Part shown: positions 9,141-19,125 of the stretch, piece after piece
Numbering within the stretch: the first letter of the stretch is position 1
How the letters are laid out: each line of letters opens with the position of its first letter
From: Comamonadaceae bacterium
GTDB taxonomy: Bacteria > Pseudomonadota > Gammaproteobacteria > Burkholderiales > Burkholderiaceae_C
DNA: 36,868 bases
NCBI GenBank assembly: GCA_947447245.1
Contig: CANFJC010000002.1
Location: 1-36,868 of the forward strand
Direction: 5' to 3'
Notes under the pieces: generated by a model
The model's database searches: none
Seen by the model: only the letters and a program-made list of their open reading frames with translations
Told to the model about the DNA's origin: nothing
Program-made: the position numbers and the translations under genes

Positions 9141-9638
9141 ATGAAATTCTTGAACATTTTTCAAGTGCTACCTGAGAAAGATCGCCAACGCCTTTTGGTC
9201 TTGGCAGCTGTCTTTCTGGCGCTCATGCTTTGGACATGGAACTTGGCACCTGCTTTGAAAACTTTGCGCGAAGTACCGCTTCAATTGTCGCAACTCGATG
9301 CGCAAACACAGCAATTAAAGGCCATGCAAGCGCAAGCGCAAATTTTGCAAAAATCGCCGCGCATCAAACCCAATGAAGCCAACAGCCTTTTGCAAAAAGC
9401 AGCCTCCGAACTTTTAGGAGGTGGCGCTAGGCTCAACATCGAAGGTTCACGCGCCACCCTCACACTGAGTGGTGTGTCGGCCGATACATTGGCGCAGTTT
9501 TTGGCATCGGCCAGGGCGCAGTCACAAGCGATGCCCATTGAAGCGCATCTTCAAAAATTCTCAGCGGCTGGGCCAGCCAACAAAGACAGCAAAGAACTTT
9601 GGCGCGGGGCGCTCATTTTGAGTTTGCCAGGCGGATAA
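9141..9638 (+). CDS. gspM: Type II secretion system protein GspM
   Basis: MKFLNIFQVLPEKDRQRLLVLAAVFLALMLWTWNLAPALKTL; position after gspL. Confidence 0.83.
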   Translation: MKFLNIFQVLPEKDRQRLLVLAAVFLALMLWTWNLAPALKTLREVPLQLSQLDAQTQQLKAMQAQAQILQKSPRIKPNEANSLLQKAASELLGGGARLNIEGSRATLTLSGVSADTLAQFLASARAQSQAMPIEAHLQKFSAAGPANKDSKELWRGALILSLPGG

Positions 9639-9640
9639 AC

Positions 9641-10513
9641 ATGTCCACGCAGCCTTCAACTTTCACATTGAAATCAGGTGTCAATGCCAAGGACCAGCCG
9701 CGTTCGCGGATGTCCCACAAAGGATGGTCTTGGGCCATCACCGGCGCCGTCATGGGCGGCTTGATGGCCTTGCTCATTCATTTGCCTGCGCAATGGCTAG
9801 CGCAGGTTTTGTTCAAGGCCACCCAAGGCCAAGTGCAACTGCAAGAAGTGCAGGGCTCTGTCTGGCAAGGTTCAGGCAAATTGGTTTTAACGGGGGGCGA
9901 AGGCAGTCGCGACGCCTTGGCATTGCCAGGACGCATCAACTGGCAAACAGGCATGTCATTGGATGCTGAGAATCGCCCTCAATTCAATTTCAATTTGAAC
10001 GCACTCTGCTGCATGGCCCAAGCCGCGCGGCTTTCCTTGCAAGCCACTGAGCGTCTTCAAACGTGGCAATTGCAAGTAGACGACCACCAATCTCAGTGGC
10101 CTGCGCATTTGCTAAGTGGTTTGGGTGCGCCTTGGAACACCCTTCAACCTGAAGGCACCCTCCGATTGGAAACCCAACAATTGCGGGTCAATTTGCAAAC
10201 GCAGCCAAGTTGGCTTCAAGGCGGCATCACACTGACTGCAGAAAACATGTCGTCCAAATTGAGCACGCTCAAACCCATGGGCACTTACCAAATCAATTTG
10301 GGAGGCGCATCTGCCACCAACCCTTTGCCCTCCTTGTCCTTGACCACGCAGTCTGGCAGTTTGCTTTTAAGCGGCCAAGGCCAATGGCAAGGCTCACGAC
10401 TTCAATTTCGGGGCGAAGCCTCTGCCGTGCCTGAGCACGCAGCAGCTTTGTCAAATTTGCTGAACATCATCGGACGGCGCCAAGGGGCGCGCAGCTTGCT
10501 TTCACTAGGTTGA
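9641..10513 (+). CDS. gspN: Type II secretion system protein GspN
   Basis: Start MSTQPSTFTLKSG; one TM, then a GspN-like region (VQGSVWQGSGKLVLTGG, GRINWQTGMSLD); gsp order. Confidence 0.82.
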   Translation: MSTQPSTFTLKSGVNAKDQPRSRMSHKGWSWAITGAVMGGLMALLIHLPAQWLAQVLFKATQGQVQLQEVQGSVWQGSGKLVLTGGEGSRDALALPGRINWQTGMSLDAENRPQFNFNLNALCCMAQAARLSLQATERLQTWQLQVDDHQSQWPAHLLSGLGAPWNTLQPEGTLRLETQQLRVNLQTQPSWLQGGITLTAENMSSKLSTLKPMGTYQINLGGASATNPLPSLSLTTQSGSLLLSGQGQWQGSRLQFRGEASAVPEHAAALSNLLNIIGRRQGARSLLSLG

Positions 10514-10518
10514 ACACC

Positions 10519-12672
10519 ATGGCTTCACAAACACACTTCTTCAACACCCACTCATTGCGCATGCCGCGCTGGGCCATCTGTCTGGGCATGGCGCTGCCTT
10601 TGGTGTTAGGGGCCGTTCATGCCACAGCACAGGCCCCACAAGCCAACAAAAAAACCAGCGCCACTTCTGGCAACTCTGCAGCCAAAAAATCTCCAGAACC
10701 CGTCACATTGAACTTCATCAATGCCGAGATTGACGCGGTGGCCAAAACCTTGGCCACCCTGTCTGGCCACAATGTGGTGGTCGATCCTCGCGTGAAAGGC
10801 ACCATCACCCTGACCAGCAATGTGCCTGTGGCCCCTTCGCAAGCGCTCAGATTGTTTGCAGCCCAATTGCGCACGCAAAGTTTTGCCTTGGTCGAGTCGG
10901 CGGGTTTGTATTTGGTGGTTCCTGAAGCAGACGCCAAGTTGCAAAGTGGCGGTGTCTCTGCAGGCGCCGTGCCGGCCTCGAATGGTCAAATCGTCACACA
11001 AATTTTTCAGCTGAACCATGAGAGTGCCAACAATTTGGTGCCCATCCTGCGACCCCTCATCAGCCCCAACAACACCGTCAATGTGAACCCTGGCACCAAT
11101 GCCTTGGTGATTACAGATTACGCAGACAACCTGCAACGTTTGGCGCGAATCATTGCCGCACTCGATGTGGCCAACGCCACTGGCGTTGAAGTCATTCCCC
11201 TCAAGAATGCTTTGGCCACCGATCTGGTTCCCATGTTGCAGCGCCTGCTTGACTCAGGTGCCGCCAGCGGTGGTGCACCTGCGGCCGGCCAAAACGATGC
11301 CACATTTAAAACCACTGTGATGGCCGAACCGAGAAGCAATTCACTCATCTTGCGCGCCGCCAATACGGCCCGCATGACACTGGCCAGATCATTGATTGCA
11401 CAACTCGATCAGCCAACAGACAAAGGGCCGAACGCCGCCAGCGGCAACATCCATGTGGTCTATTTGAAAAATGCCGATTCCACCAAATTGGCTGCAACTT
11501 TGCGTGCCGCCATTTCGGCACAAGGCAACGCTGCGGGCGGCGCCAACAGCGCCATGGTCTCTGGCATGACCAACACCAACAACACGGCCAACAACGCCGC
11601 AGGTGGTGGCGGTGCCAACGCCAGTTTCACCAGCGCAGGCGGCCAACCCTCAACAGGCGGCCAAATTCAAGCCGACCCTTCCACCAACTCGCTCATCATC
11701 ACGGCGCCAGAACCTCAATACCGACAATTGCGCGCAGTCATTGACAAGCTTGACGCGCGCCGTGCGCAAGTATTTGTAGAGAGTTTGATCGCCGAGGTCA
11801 GCGCAGAAAAAGCCGCCGAGTTTGGCGTTCAATGGCAAGGTCCTTTGGGCGGCAAAGGCGACACCAACATCGGCCTCTTAGGCACCAACTTCAGAGTCGG
11901 TGGCGCCAACCTGATCTCACTGGCCACTCAAGGCGCCAGTGGCACAGTGGCACCTTCATCGGGCCTCAACATTGGCGTCGCACACAACAACAACGGCACC
12001 TACGTCTTGGGTTTTTTAGCCAGATTTTTACAAACCACCGGCGATGGCAATGTGCTGTCTACGCCAAACCTTTTAACACTGGACAACGAAGAAGCGAAAA
12101 TTGTGATTGGTCAAAACGTGCCGTTTGTGACAGGCCAGTACACCAACAACAACAACGCGGCAGGCTCGGTCAATCCATTTCAAACCATTGAGCGAAAAGA
12201 TGTGGGCCTGACGCTTCGGGTGAAACCGCAGATCAGCGAAAACGGCACCGTCAAATTGCAAATTTACCAAGAGGTTAGCCGCCTTGATCCCGCCTCTATC
12301 AATTCCGCCACAGGCCTGATCACCAACAAGCGCTCCATCGAGTCAAGCGTCTTGGTTGAAGACGGCGGCATTGTGGTGCTGGGTGGTTTGCTGCAAGACG
12401 ATTTTGGCAACAGCCAAGAGCGTGTGCCCGGTTTGGGCGATGTGCCTTTGTTTGGCAACCTGTTTCGCGCCGATTCTCGAAGCCGCAAAAAAACCAATCT
12501 GATGGTCTTCTTGCGTCCCGTGGTGGTGCGCGATGGCGCTTCCACTGAGAATCTTTCATTGAGTCGTTATGAGCAAATGCGCAGCGTTCAATTGGAAGCC
12601 ACGCCCAACAGCAGCCCTGGACTGCCGGCCATTGGCTCACCTGTCTTGCCAGAAGCGACGCGCAAACCTTAA
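10519..12672 (+). CDS. gspD: Type II secretion system secretin GspD
   Basis: Signal peptide, N0-N3 domains (VTLNFINAEIDAVAKTLATLSGHNVVVDPRVKGTITL) and secretin domain (VPFVTGQYTNNNN, GLTLRVKPQISENGTVKLQIYQEVS, VLGGLLQDD). ATG at 10519 preferred over TTG at 10510. Confidence 0.95.
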   Translation: MASQTHFFNTHSLRMPRWAICLGMALPLVLGAVHATAQAPQANKKTSATSGNSAAKKSPEPVTLNFINAEIDAVAKTLATLSGHNVVVDPRVKGTITLTSNVPVAPSQALRLFAAQLRTQSFALVESAGLYLVVPEADAKLQSGGVSAGAVPASNGQIVTQIFQLNHESANNLVPILRPLISPNNTVNVNPGTNALVITDYADNLQRLARIIAALDVANATGVEVIPLKNALATDLVPMLQRLLDSGAASGGAPAAGQNDATFKTTVMAEPRSNSLILRAANTARMTLARSLIAQLDQPTDKGPNAASGNIHVVYLKNADSTKLAATLRAAISAQGNAAGGANSAMVSGMTNTNNTANNAAGGGGANASFTSAGGQPSTGGQIQADPSTNSLIITAPEPQYRQLRAVIDKLDARRAQVFVESLIAEVSAEKAAEFGVQWQGPLGGKGDTNIGLLGTNFRVGGANLISLATQGASGTVAPSSGLNIGVAHNNNGTYVLGFLARFLQTTGDGNVLSTPNLLTLDNEEAKIVIGQNVPFVTGQYTNNNNAAGSVNPFQTIERKDVGLTLRVKPQISENGTVKLQIYQEVSRLDPASINSATGLITNKRSIESSVLVEDGGIVVLGGLLQDDFGNSQERVPGLGDVPLFGNLFRADSRSRKKTNLMVFLRPVVVRDGASTENLSLSRYEQMRSVQLEATPNSSPGLPAIGSPVLPEATRKP

Positions 12673-14090
12673 TGGCACACCGCTACCCGCTCCCCTACGC
12701 CTTTGCGCGCAGCCACCAACTTTTGTTGGAGGACGACGGCACGCGCCTCACGCTTTGGCTTTGCCCAGACAGTGCGCCCAATGCCATTTCTGAAGTCATG
12801 CGCAAATGGGGCCATGCTGAGTTGTCATTGGACATTGCACGTGAAGACAGCACAGATTTGAGGCAACGTGTCAGCAAAGCCTACACAGCGCAATATGGGC
12901 CCGGCGAATCCAGTGCCGCCGCCGTGGTCAGTGAAGTCGAGTCCGCCGCCGACTTGTCACGCATGATGCAAGAGCTGCCTGCTGTCGAAGACTTGCTAGA
13001 AACCAGCGACGATGCGCCCATCATCCGCATGTTGAATGCACTGCTCACCCAAGCGGCGCGCGACGGCGCCAGCGACATTCACATTGAACCTTATGAACGC
13101 CACTCCAGTGTGCGCTTTCGGGTCGATGGCAACTTGCGCGAAGTGGTTCAACCCAATCGCGCGTTGCACGCAGCCCTCATTTCTCGCCTGAAAATCATGG
13201 CCGAACTCGACATAGCCGAGAAGCGCTTGCCGCAAGATGGCCGCATCAGTTTGCGTTTGGGTTCGCGCGCGGTCGATGTTCGAGTTTCCACATTGCCCAG
13301 TGCCCATGGCGAGCGTGCTGTGTTGCGCTTGCTGGATAAATCAGAAACCCGTCTCAGCCTTGAGTCTGTGGGCATGCAAGGGGCCACCCTGCAACGCTTT
13401 GAGCAATTGGTCACGCAACCCCATGGTTTGATTTTGGTCACCGGCCCTACCGGCTCGGGCAAAACCACCACGCTGTATGCGGCCCTGCAAAGCTTGGACG
13501 CTTTAGGCAGCAACATCATGACAGTGGAAGACCCCATTGAATATGAACTGGCAGGTGTGGGGCAAACACAAGTCAACGCGAAGATTGATTTGACCTTCGC
13601 CAAGGCTTTGCGCGCCATTTTGCGACAAGACCCCGACGTCATCATGATTGGTGAAATTCGCGATTTTGAAACGGCGCAAATAGCCATTCAAGCTTCCATG
13701 ACGGGCCATTTGGTGCTGGCCACATTGCATACCAATGATGCAGTCAGTGCAGTGACCCGTCTCACTGACATGGGCATTGAACCCTTTTTATTAAGCTCCT
13801 CGCTGTTAGGCGTGTTGGCACAACGCTTGGTGCGAAAAGTTTGCACCGCATGCCAGGGCCGCGGATGTGCACTGTGCGGACAAACTGGGTATGCCGGACG
13901 CACGGGCATCTTTGAATTGATGATCACCGATGATGCGCTTCGCGCCCAAATTCACGCCAAACAATCAGAAGCCAGTCTTCGCGATGGCGCTCTGGCCGGA
14001 GGCATGGTGCTGATGCGAGAAGATGGTGAAAGACTGGTTCAATTGGGCATCACACGCCCTGAAGAATTGCTTCGCGTGACCCGCGATTGA
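12672..14090 (+). CDS. gspE: Type II secretion system ATPase GspE
   Basis: ASDIHIEPYE, Walker A GPTGSGKTTTLYAALQ, Asp box GEIRDFETAQIA, His box TGHLVLATLHTNDA. Confidence 0.95.
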   Translation: MAHRYPLPYAFARSHQLLLEDDGTRLTLWLCPDSAPNAISEVMRKWGHAELSLDIAREDSTDLRQRVSKAYTAQYGPGESSAAAVVSEVESAADLSRMMQELPAVEDLLETSDDAPIIRMLNALLTQAARDGASDIHIEPYERHSSVRFRVDGNLREVVQPNRALHAALISRLKIMAELDIAEKRLPQDGRISLRLGSRAVDVRVSTLPSAHGERAVLRLLDKSETRLSLESVGMQGATLQRFEQLVTQPHGLILVTGPTGSGKTTTLYAALQSLDALGSNIMTVEDPIEYELAGVGQTQVNAKIDLTFAKALRAILRQDPDVIMIGEIRDFETAQIAIQASMTGHLVLATLHTNDAVSAVTRLTDMGIEPFLLSSSLLGVLAQRLVRKVCTACQGRGCALCGQTGYAGRTGIFELMITDDALRAQIHAKQSEASLRDGALAGGMVLMREDGERLVQLGITRPEELLRVTRD

Positions 14091-14097
14091 TCGCGCC

Positions 14098-14916
14098 ATG
14101 CCGTCTCTGCGCATGCAACCCTGCTCTCTCATTTGGCGGATAAGTCTGCTGTACGCTTTGAGTGCTTTTCATGTCCATGGTTTGGCACAACAAACTACAG
14201 CCGACAGCTCTGCCGAGGAACCTCCATCAGAATGGCGTTACACCTTGGGCCTCAGAGTGCGTGTGGACGACATCCACCAAGAAACTCAAAGCGCCATGCT
14301 TAGACCAGTGATAGGTCTGCGTTATGGGCGCTGGCGAATGGGCATTGGCGATGGTCAAGAATGGCTTCGTTTCAACAGCTTTCGCAAAGAACCCAGCTTG
14401 AGTTACCAGTGGGTCGAGAAACGCGATGTCAGTTTGGGCGTTTCACTTCGAATTCACAACCTGACAACTGGCGAAGCCTTTGATGTGTTCGAGCCTGGTC
14501 GCAAAACATTGCGCAGCCGCATTCTCACCAACATTCGCCTCACCGATCGATGGTCAGGTGGCATTGAATGGACGCAAGACCTTCTGAATCGCGGCGACAG
14601 CAGCACTTTGGGTTTGGGGGTTTCCTATGCCTGGCCCCTGTCCGATCACAGCGAGCTCAGTCTCAATACGGGCCTGACTTGGGCGCCCGCTGAGCATTGG
14701 CGAACCGTCGCAGGCGTGAAACGCATGGGTGCAGGGGGGCAGACAACGGGCACAGGCTCGGTGGGCTCAGGCATCAGCTACAAGCACAGCCTAAATCGAC
14801 ATTGGGCCTGGTACAGCACCCTAGGCGTTAACAAGGATGTCGGTAACGTGGCTAAACTCTCAGGACCGCACAGTTTAGTCAATGGCCAAGTGGGCCTTCT
14901 TTACTTTGGCCGTTAA
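14098..14916 (+). CDS. Exported, probably outer-membrane beta-barrel protein (MipA/OmpV-like repeats), between gspE and gspF
   Basis: N-terminal signal-like segment (LIWRISLLYALSAFHVHGLAQQ); alternating beta-strand pattern (WRYTLGLRVRVDD, VIGLRYGRWRMGIG, SLGVSLRIHNL) and terminal aromatic-rich strand GQVGLLYFGR. Confidence 0.55.
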   Translation: MPSLRMQPCSLIWRISLLYALSAFHVHGLAQQTTADSSAEEPPSEWRYTLGLRVRVDDIHQETQSAMLRPVIGLRYGRWRMGIGDGQEWLRFNSFRKEPSLSYQWVEKRDVSLGVSLRIHNLTTGEAFDVFEPGRKTLRSRILTNIRLTDRWSGGIEWTQDLLNRGDSSTLGLGVSYAWPLSDHSELSLNTGLTWAPAEHWRTVAGVKRMGAGGQTTGTGSVGSGISYKHSLNRHWAWYSTLGVNKDVGNVAKLSGPHSLVNGQVGLLYFGR

Positions 14917-14939
14917 GTTCATTTCTCAATCAACAGTTC

Positions 14940-16166
14940 ATGCCAGCCTATTCTTTTGAAGCACTGCAAAACGATGGCGTCCTGCGCAAGGGCGTGATCG
15001 AGGCCGACAGTGCCAAAGCTGCGCGCGGTCAATTGCGCGCCCAGTCTTTGGTGCCACTGGCCGTGCAAGCGCTGGCGCAAAGTGCTTCTGACAAAAAAAG
15101 CATTTGGCAAACCAACATCGGTTCTGCCAAATGTTTTTCTGCCAATGCCTTGGCTGTTTGGACTCGGCAATTGGCCAGTTTGGTCGGCAGTGGTTTGCCC
15201 CTTGAGCGTGCCTTGGCCGCTTTAAGCGATGAAGCCGAATCAGAAAAGCAGTCTCATTTGGTGGCCAACTTGCGCGCCGAAGTCAATGCTGGCCTCGGTC
15301 TGGCCAAGGCCATGTCACAGCACCCCAAGGAATTTTCAGCACTGTACACCGCAGTGATCAGTGCCGGCGAACAAGGCGGCAATTTAGGCGAGGTGCTGGG
15401 CCAACTGGCAGACGATTTGCAAGATCAGCAAACACTCAAAGCCAAACTCTTGAGCGCGTCTTTGTACCCTGCCATCGTGAGCCTCATTGCTTTGCTGATT
15501 GTGATTTTCCTGCTCAGCACGGTGGTGCCGCAAGTGGCGCAAGTGTTTTCTGGCAGCCAGAGAAAATTGCCCACACTCACAATTGCCATGCTCGCTCTCA
15601 GTGATTTCGTTCGCAACCACGGCTGGACCGTGGCACTGTTGCTGGGCTTGAGTTGGTTGGGATTTCATCAGGCCATGAAACAACACGCTTTGCGCCTGCG
15701 CTTTGACGCAGCCGTTTTGCGCTTGCCCCTTGTGGGCCGACTGGCCACGGGTTACAACACAGCTCGATTTGCCAGCACCTTGGCCATGCTCACTTCGGCT
15801 GGCGTGCCCATCTTGAAGGCCATGCAATCGGCCGCCGACACGCTCTCCAATCAAGCCATGCGCGCTGACGTTCTCGACGCCTTGATCTTGGTGCGTGAAG
15901 GCGCGCCTTTGGCCATGGCCATGGGTCAGAAAAAACGCTTCCCCAGTTTGCTCTCCATGTTTGCGCGCTTGGGTGAACAAACCGGCCAACTGCCGCTCAT
16001 GTTGCAACGTGCCGCCCAACAACTTTCGGCCGATGTGCAGCGCCGCGCCTTGGCTTTGGCCACCATTTTGGAGCCCTTGCTCATTGTGGCCATGGGCGGT
16101 GTGGTCATGCTCATCGTGTTGGCCGTGCTCATGCCGATCATGGAGTTGAATCAATGGGTTCGATAA
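14940..16166 (+). CDS. gspF: Type II secretion system inner membrane protein GspF
   Basis: MPAYSFEALQNDGVLRKGVIEADSAKAARGQLRAQSLVPL...WTRQLASLVGSGLPLERAL...GEQGGNLGEVLGQLADDL; two T2SSF domains. Confidence 0.94.
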   Translation: MPAYSFEALQNDGVLRKGVIEADSAKAARGQLRAQSLVPLAVQALAQSASDKKSIWQTNIGSAKCFSANALAVWTRQLASLVGSGLPLERALAALSDEAESEKQSHLVANLRAEVNAGLGLAKAMSQHPKEFSALYTAVISAGEQGGNLGEVLGQLADDLQDQQTLKAKLLSASLYPAIVSLIALLIVIFLLSTVVPQVAQVFSGSQRKLPTLTIAMLALSDFVRNHGWTVALLLGLSWLGFHQAMKQHALRLRFDAAVLRLPLVGRLATGYNTARFASTLAMLTSAGVPILKAMQSAADTLSNQAMRADVLDALILVREGAPLAMAMGQKKRFPSLLSMFARLGEQTGQLPLMLQRAAQQLSADVQRRALALATILEPLLIVAMGGVVMLIVLAVLMPIMELNQWVR

Positions 16167-16179
16167 CAAGGAGCATCCC

Positions 16180-17106
16180 ATGGCAGTCAGCCTAGACGGT
16201 CAATTGGTGGTGGCGATTTCTTCGCGCGCCTTGTTTGATTTTGAAGAAGAAAACTTGGTGTTCGAGCAAAGCGACGACCGTGCTTACATGAAGCTGCAGT
16301 TGGAGCGACTTGAAGAGCCCGCCAAACCAGGCGTTGCTTTTTCTTTGGTGAAAAAACTCTTGGCCTTCAACGATGCCACAACCCAAAGGGTCGAGGTGGT
16401 CATCTTGTCGCGCAACGACCCTGTGTCGGGCATGCGCGTGTTCCGATCGGCGCGGCACTATGGGCTGTCGATTCAGCGTGGCAGTTTCACGCGCGGTCAG
16501 TCGCCATGGCGTTATTTAAAACCTCTCAATGCCAATTTGTTTTTATCGACGCATCTTTCCGATGTGCGCGCCGCCTTAGATGCGGGTGTCCCTGCCGCTC
16601 AGGTTTATCCCCATTCTGCGCACGCGTCTGAAGCACACCCGCATGAAGTGCGCATTGCATTTGACGGCGATGCTGTCTTGTTTTCCGATGAAGCCGAGCG
16701 CGTTTTTCAAGCGCAAGGCTTGTCTGCCTTTCAAGCGCACGAACATGCCAAGGCCTCACAACCCTTGCTGGCTGGGCCTTTCAAGCCATTGCTGGCCGCC
16801 CTTCACAGGCTTCAGCAAGAAGGCACACCGGCTATGCGCGTCAGAACAGCCTTGGTCACAGCGCGCAGTGCGCCCGCTCACGAACGCGCCATTCGCACCT
16901 TGATGCAGTGGAACATTGAAGTGGACGAGGCCATGTTCTTGGGCGGTTTGCCCAAGGGTGAATTTCTCAAAGAGTTTGAGCCCGACTTTTTCTTTGACGA
17001 TCAAACGGGTCACATTGAATCGGCTGCGCAACATGTGCCTGCAGGGCATGTGGCCAGTGGCATTAGCAATCCACCGCCAAGCAGCGCCCCTCCAAACGAC
17101 GCCTAA
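16180..17106 (+). CDS. 5'-nucleotidase (cytosolic NT5C1-type)
   Basis: LVVAISSRALFDFEEENLVFEQ...VVILSRNDPVSGMRVFRSARHYGLSIQRGSFTRG...VDEAMFLGGLPKGEFLKEFEPDFFFDDQTGHIE. Confidence 0.85.
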   Translation: MAVSLDGQLVVAISSRALFDFEEENLVFEQSDDRAYMKLQLERLEEPAKPGVAFSLVKKLLAFNDATTQRVEVVILSRNDPVSGMRVFRSARHYGLSIQRGSFTRGQSPWRYLKPLNANLFLSTHLSDVRAALDAGVPAAQVYPHSAHASEAHPHEVRIAFDGDAVLFSDEAERVFQAQGLSAFQAHEHAKASQPLLAGPFKPLLAALHRLQQEGTPAMRVRTALVTARSAPAHERAIRTLMQWNIEVDEAMFLGGLPKGEFLKEFEPDFFFDDQTGHIESAAQHVPAGHVASGISNPPPSSAPPNDA

Positions 17107-17115
17107 AACTTAGCC

Positions 17116-18081
17116 TCAGGTGTCTGGTGAATTGAGCGGCGCAGGCTCTTCTTTTCTGCGACCTTCGCGTCTTGCAATCCAAACCGTTGATACCAGAATG
17201 ACGAAAGCGCCCAACCACGTCCATTGACTTGGAAAATCACCAAACACCAGCCACCCCATGAGGGAGGCCCACACCAAGTCTAAGAATCGAAGCGATTGCG
17301 TGGCAGAAATATCGGCCACACTGAAAGCTTTTGTCAGGCTGTAATGCCCAATGGTGCCCAGCACGCCTGCCACCATAAACCCAGCCCATTGCCAAAGCGT
17401 AGGCGCTTGCCAATTCATCAAAGCCAATGGCAAGCTGAACAAAGTCACGGTGATCGATTGCCACATCACAATGACGCCCGGCTTTTCTGTTCGGGTGAGG
17501 TGCTTTGTAATGAGGAAAGAAGCCGCAAACACGGGCGACGAAGCCAGCATGACCAAGTTGTACCAACCCCCTGCTCCCGACAAGTTGGGAATCACCACCA
17601 CCAACACGCCTGCAAAGCCAATCGCTGCCGCGATCCAGCGGTCTTTGCGCATGGGTTCGCCCAAGAACCACGCGGCACCCAACATGATGAAAATAGGGCC
17701 GGTGAAGCCAATGGCCGTCATGTCCGCCAAGGGGATTTGGGGCAATGCAATGAACCACAGCATCAAACCAACGGTATGCACGCCTCCGCGCCAAAATTGG
17801 CCTTTCATGTCATTGGGCACATAGGCCGCCAGGCCTTGGTACCAAAGCAGTGGCAACATGATCAAGAGGCCGCAAAAATACCTGAGAAATTGCGCTTCAA
17901 ACGGGTCCATTTGCATGGCAAAGGAACGCGCAATGGTGTTCAACAAAGAGAACGCCAGGCCTCCCAGTGCCATCCATGCCATGCCCCGAACGGGGGCTGG
18001 CAAGCGTTCAAAACGGCGGGTGTTTTGGAGACGCGCGAGAGTTAAAAATCGCTGAAGAGAGGTGGGAACAAATCTGGACAC
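17116..18081 (-). CDS. DMT superfamily transporter (EamA family)
   Basis: Multiple TM helices in two EamA halves: GMAWMALGGLAFSLLNTIARSFAM...LADMTAIGFTGPIFIMLGAAWFLGEPMRKDRW. Confidence 0.87.
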   Translation of the reverse strand: MSRFVPTSLQRFLTLARLQNTRRFERLPAPVRGMAWMALGGLAFSLLNTIARSFAMQMDPFEAQFLRYFCGLLIMLPLLWYQGLAAYVPNDMKGQFWRGGVHTVGLMLWFIALPQIPLADMTAIGFTGPIFIMLGAAWFLGEPMRKDRWIAAAIGFAGVLVVVIPNLSGAGGWYNLVMLASSPVFAASFLITKHLTRTEKPGVIVMWQSITVTLFSLPLALMNWQAPTLWQWAGFMVAGVLGTIGHYSLTKAFSVADISATQSLRFLDLVWASLMGWLVFGDFPSQWTWLGAFVILVSTVWIARREGRRKEEPAPLNSPDT

Positions 18082-18142
18082 CCATGGACTATAAAGGACG
18101 GCCGTGTGAGGCTAAGTCTCATGGGTTACCTGAAGTCTTGAC

Positions 18143-19012
18143 TTAACTGTTTTGCAAAGCCGCAATGCGCTCTTCAATGGGTGGGTGCGTTGAAAACAAC
18201 TGGCCAATGCCACCCGCAATGCCCATGGCCGCCACACTCTTAGGCAACTCAGCTGTATGCAAGCCTCCCAAGCGAGCCAATGCGTTCATCATGGGCTGTT
18301 TGCGGCCCATCAAATCGGCTGCACCAGCGTCTGCGCGGAATTCACGCTGACGGCTGAACCAAGCCACCACAATGGCTGCGGCAAAGCCCAACAAAATGTC
18401 TAAGACGATGGTGGTAATGAAGTACCCCATGCCAGGGCCTGTATTTTCTTCGTCGTTTTTGCGCAAGAAGCTGTCAACAGCGTAGCCAATGACACGCGAC
18501 AAGAACACCACAAAGGTGTTCATCACACCTTGAATGAGGGTCATGGTGACCATGTCACCGTTGGCAATGTGCGCCACTTCGTGAGCCAAGACAGCTTCGA
18601 TTTCCTCGTGGTTCATGTTTTGCAACAGCCCTGTCGAAACAGCCACCAAGGCCGAGTTTTTAAAGGCACCGGTTGCAAAGGCATTGGGGTCGCCTTCAAA
18701 AATTCCGACCTCAGGCATGCCAATGCCCGCCTTGTCGGCCAGTTTTTGCACGGTGTCGACCAACCACTTTTCGTCGGCATTGCTAGGCTGCGCAATGACT
18801 TGAACACCCGAACTCCACTTGGCTACAGGCTTGCTAATGAGCAAGGAAATGATGGCACCTCCAAAGCCCATGATCAGGGCATAACCCAAAAGTGCGCCCA
18901 AGTTCAAACCATTGGACGTGAGGAATCTGTTCACGCCCAACAAACTGGCGACCACACCCAACACCAGCACCACAGCCAAGTTGGTCAGTACAAACAAAAT
19001 AATGCGTTTCAT
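18143..19012 (-). CDS. htpX: Zinc metalloprotease HtpX
   Basis: [21 protein letters not shown]...[36 protein letters not shown] (HEVAH zinc motif). Confidence 0.95.
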   Translation of the reverse strand: MKRIILFVLTNLAVVLVLGVVASLLGVNRFLTSNGLNLGALLGYALIMGFGGAIISLLISKPVAKWSSGVQVIAQPSNADEKWLVDTVQKLADKAGIGMPEVGIFEGDPNAFATGAFKNSALVAVSTGLLQNMNHEEIEAVLAHEVAHIANGDMVTMTLIQGVMNTFVVFLSRVIGYAVDSFLRKNDEENTGPGMGYFITTIVLDILLGFAAAIVVAWFSRQREFRADAGAADLMGRKQPMMNALARLGGLHTAELPKSVAAMGIAGGIGQLFSTHPPIEERIAALQNS

Positions 19013-19097
19013 GAGGAAATTAAATCCATCACCCAGCGAATGCCAAGTGCACAGTGCGAATGTTAGGGGGGACGCCAACAAAATCAAGTCAGGCCCT

Positions 19098-19125
19098 TTA
19101 ATTCCTCAAAATAGAACGGAATTAA
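19098..19125. repeat. Perfect 8-bp inverted repeat overlapping the 3' end of the DUF3025 gene
   Basis: TTAATTCC (19098-19105), 12-nt loop TCAAAATAGAAC, GGAATTAA (19118-19125). Confidence 0.6.

Noticed and set aside
15384-16181. 265-aa minus-strand His/Gln-rich ORF opposite gspF
   Set aside because: Antisense to a clear gspF; the composition is what a shadow frame of hydrophobic coding sequence gives.
17296-18045. 249-aa plus-strand ORF opposite the EamA transporter
   Set aside because: Antisense shadow frame of a recognisable membrane transporter.
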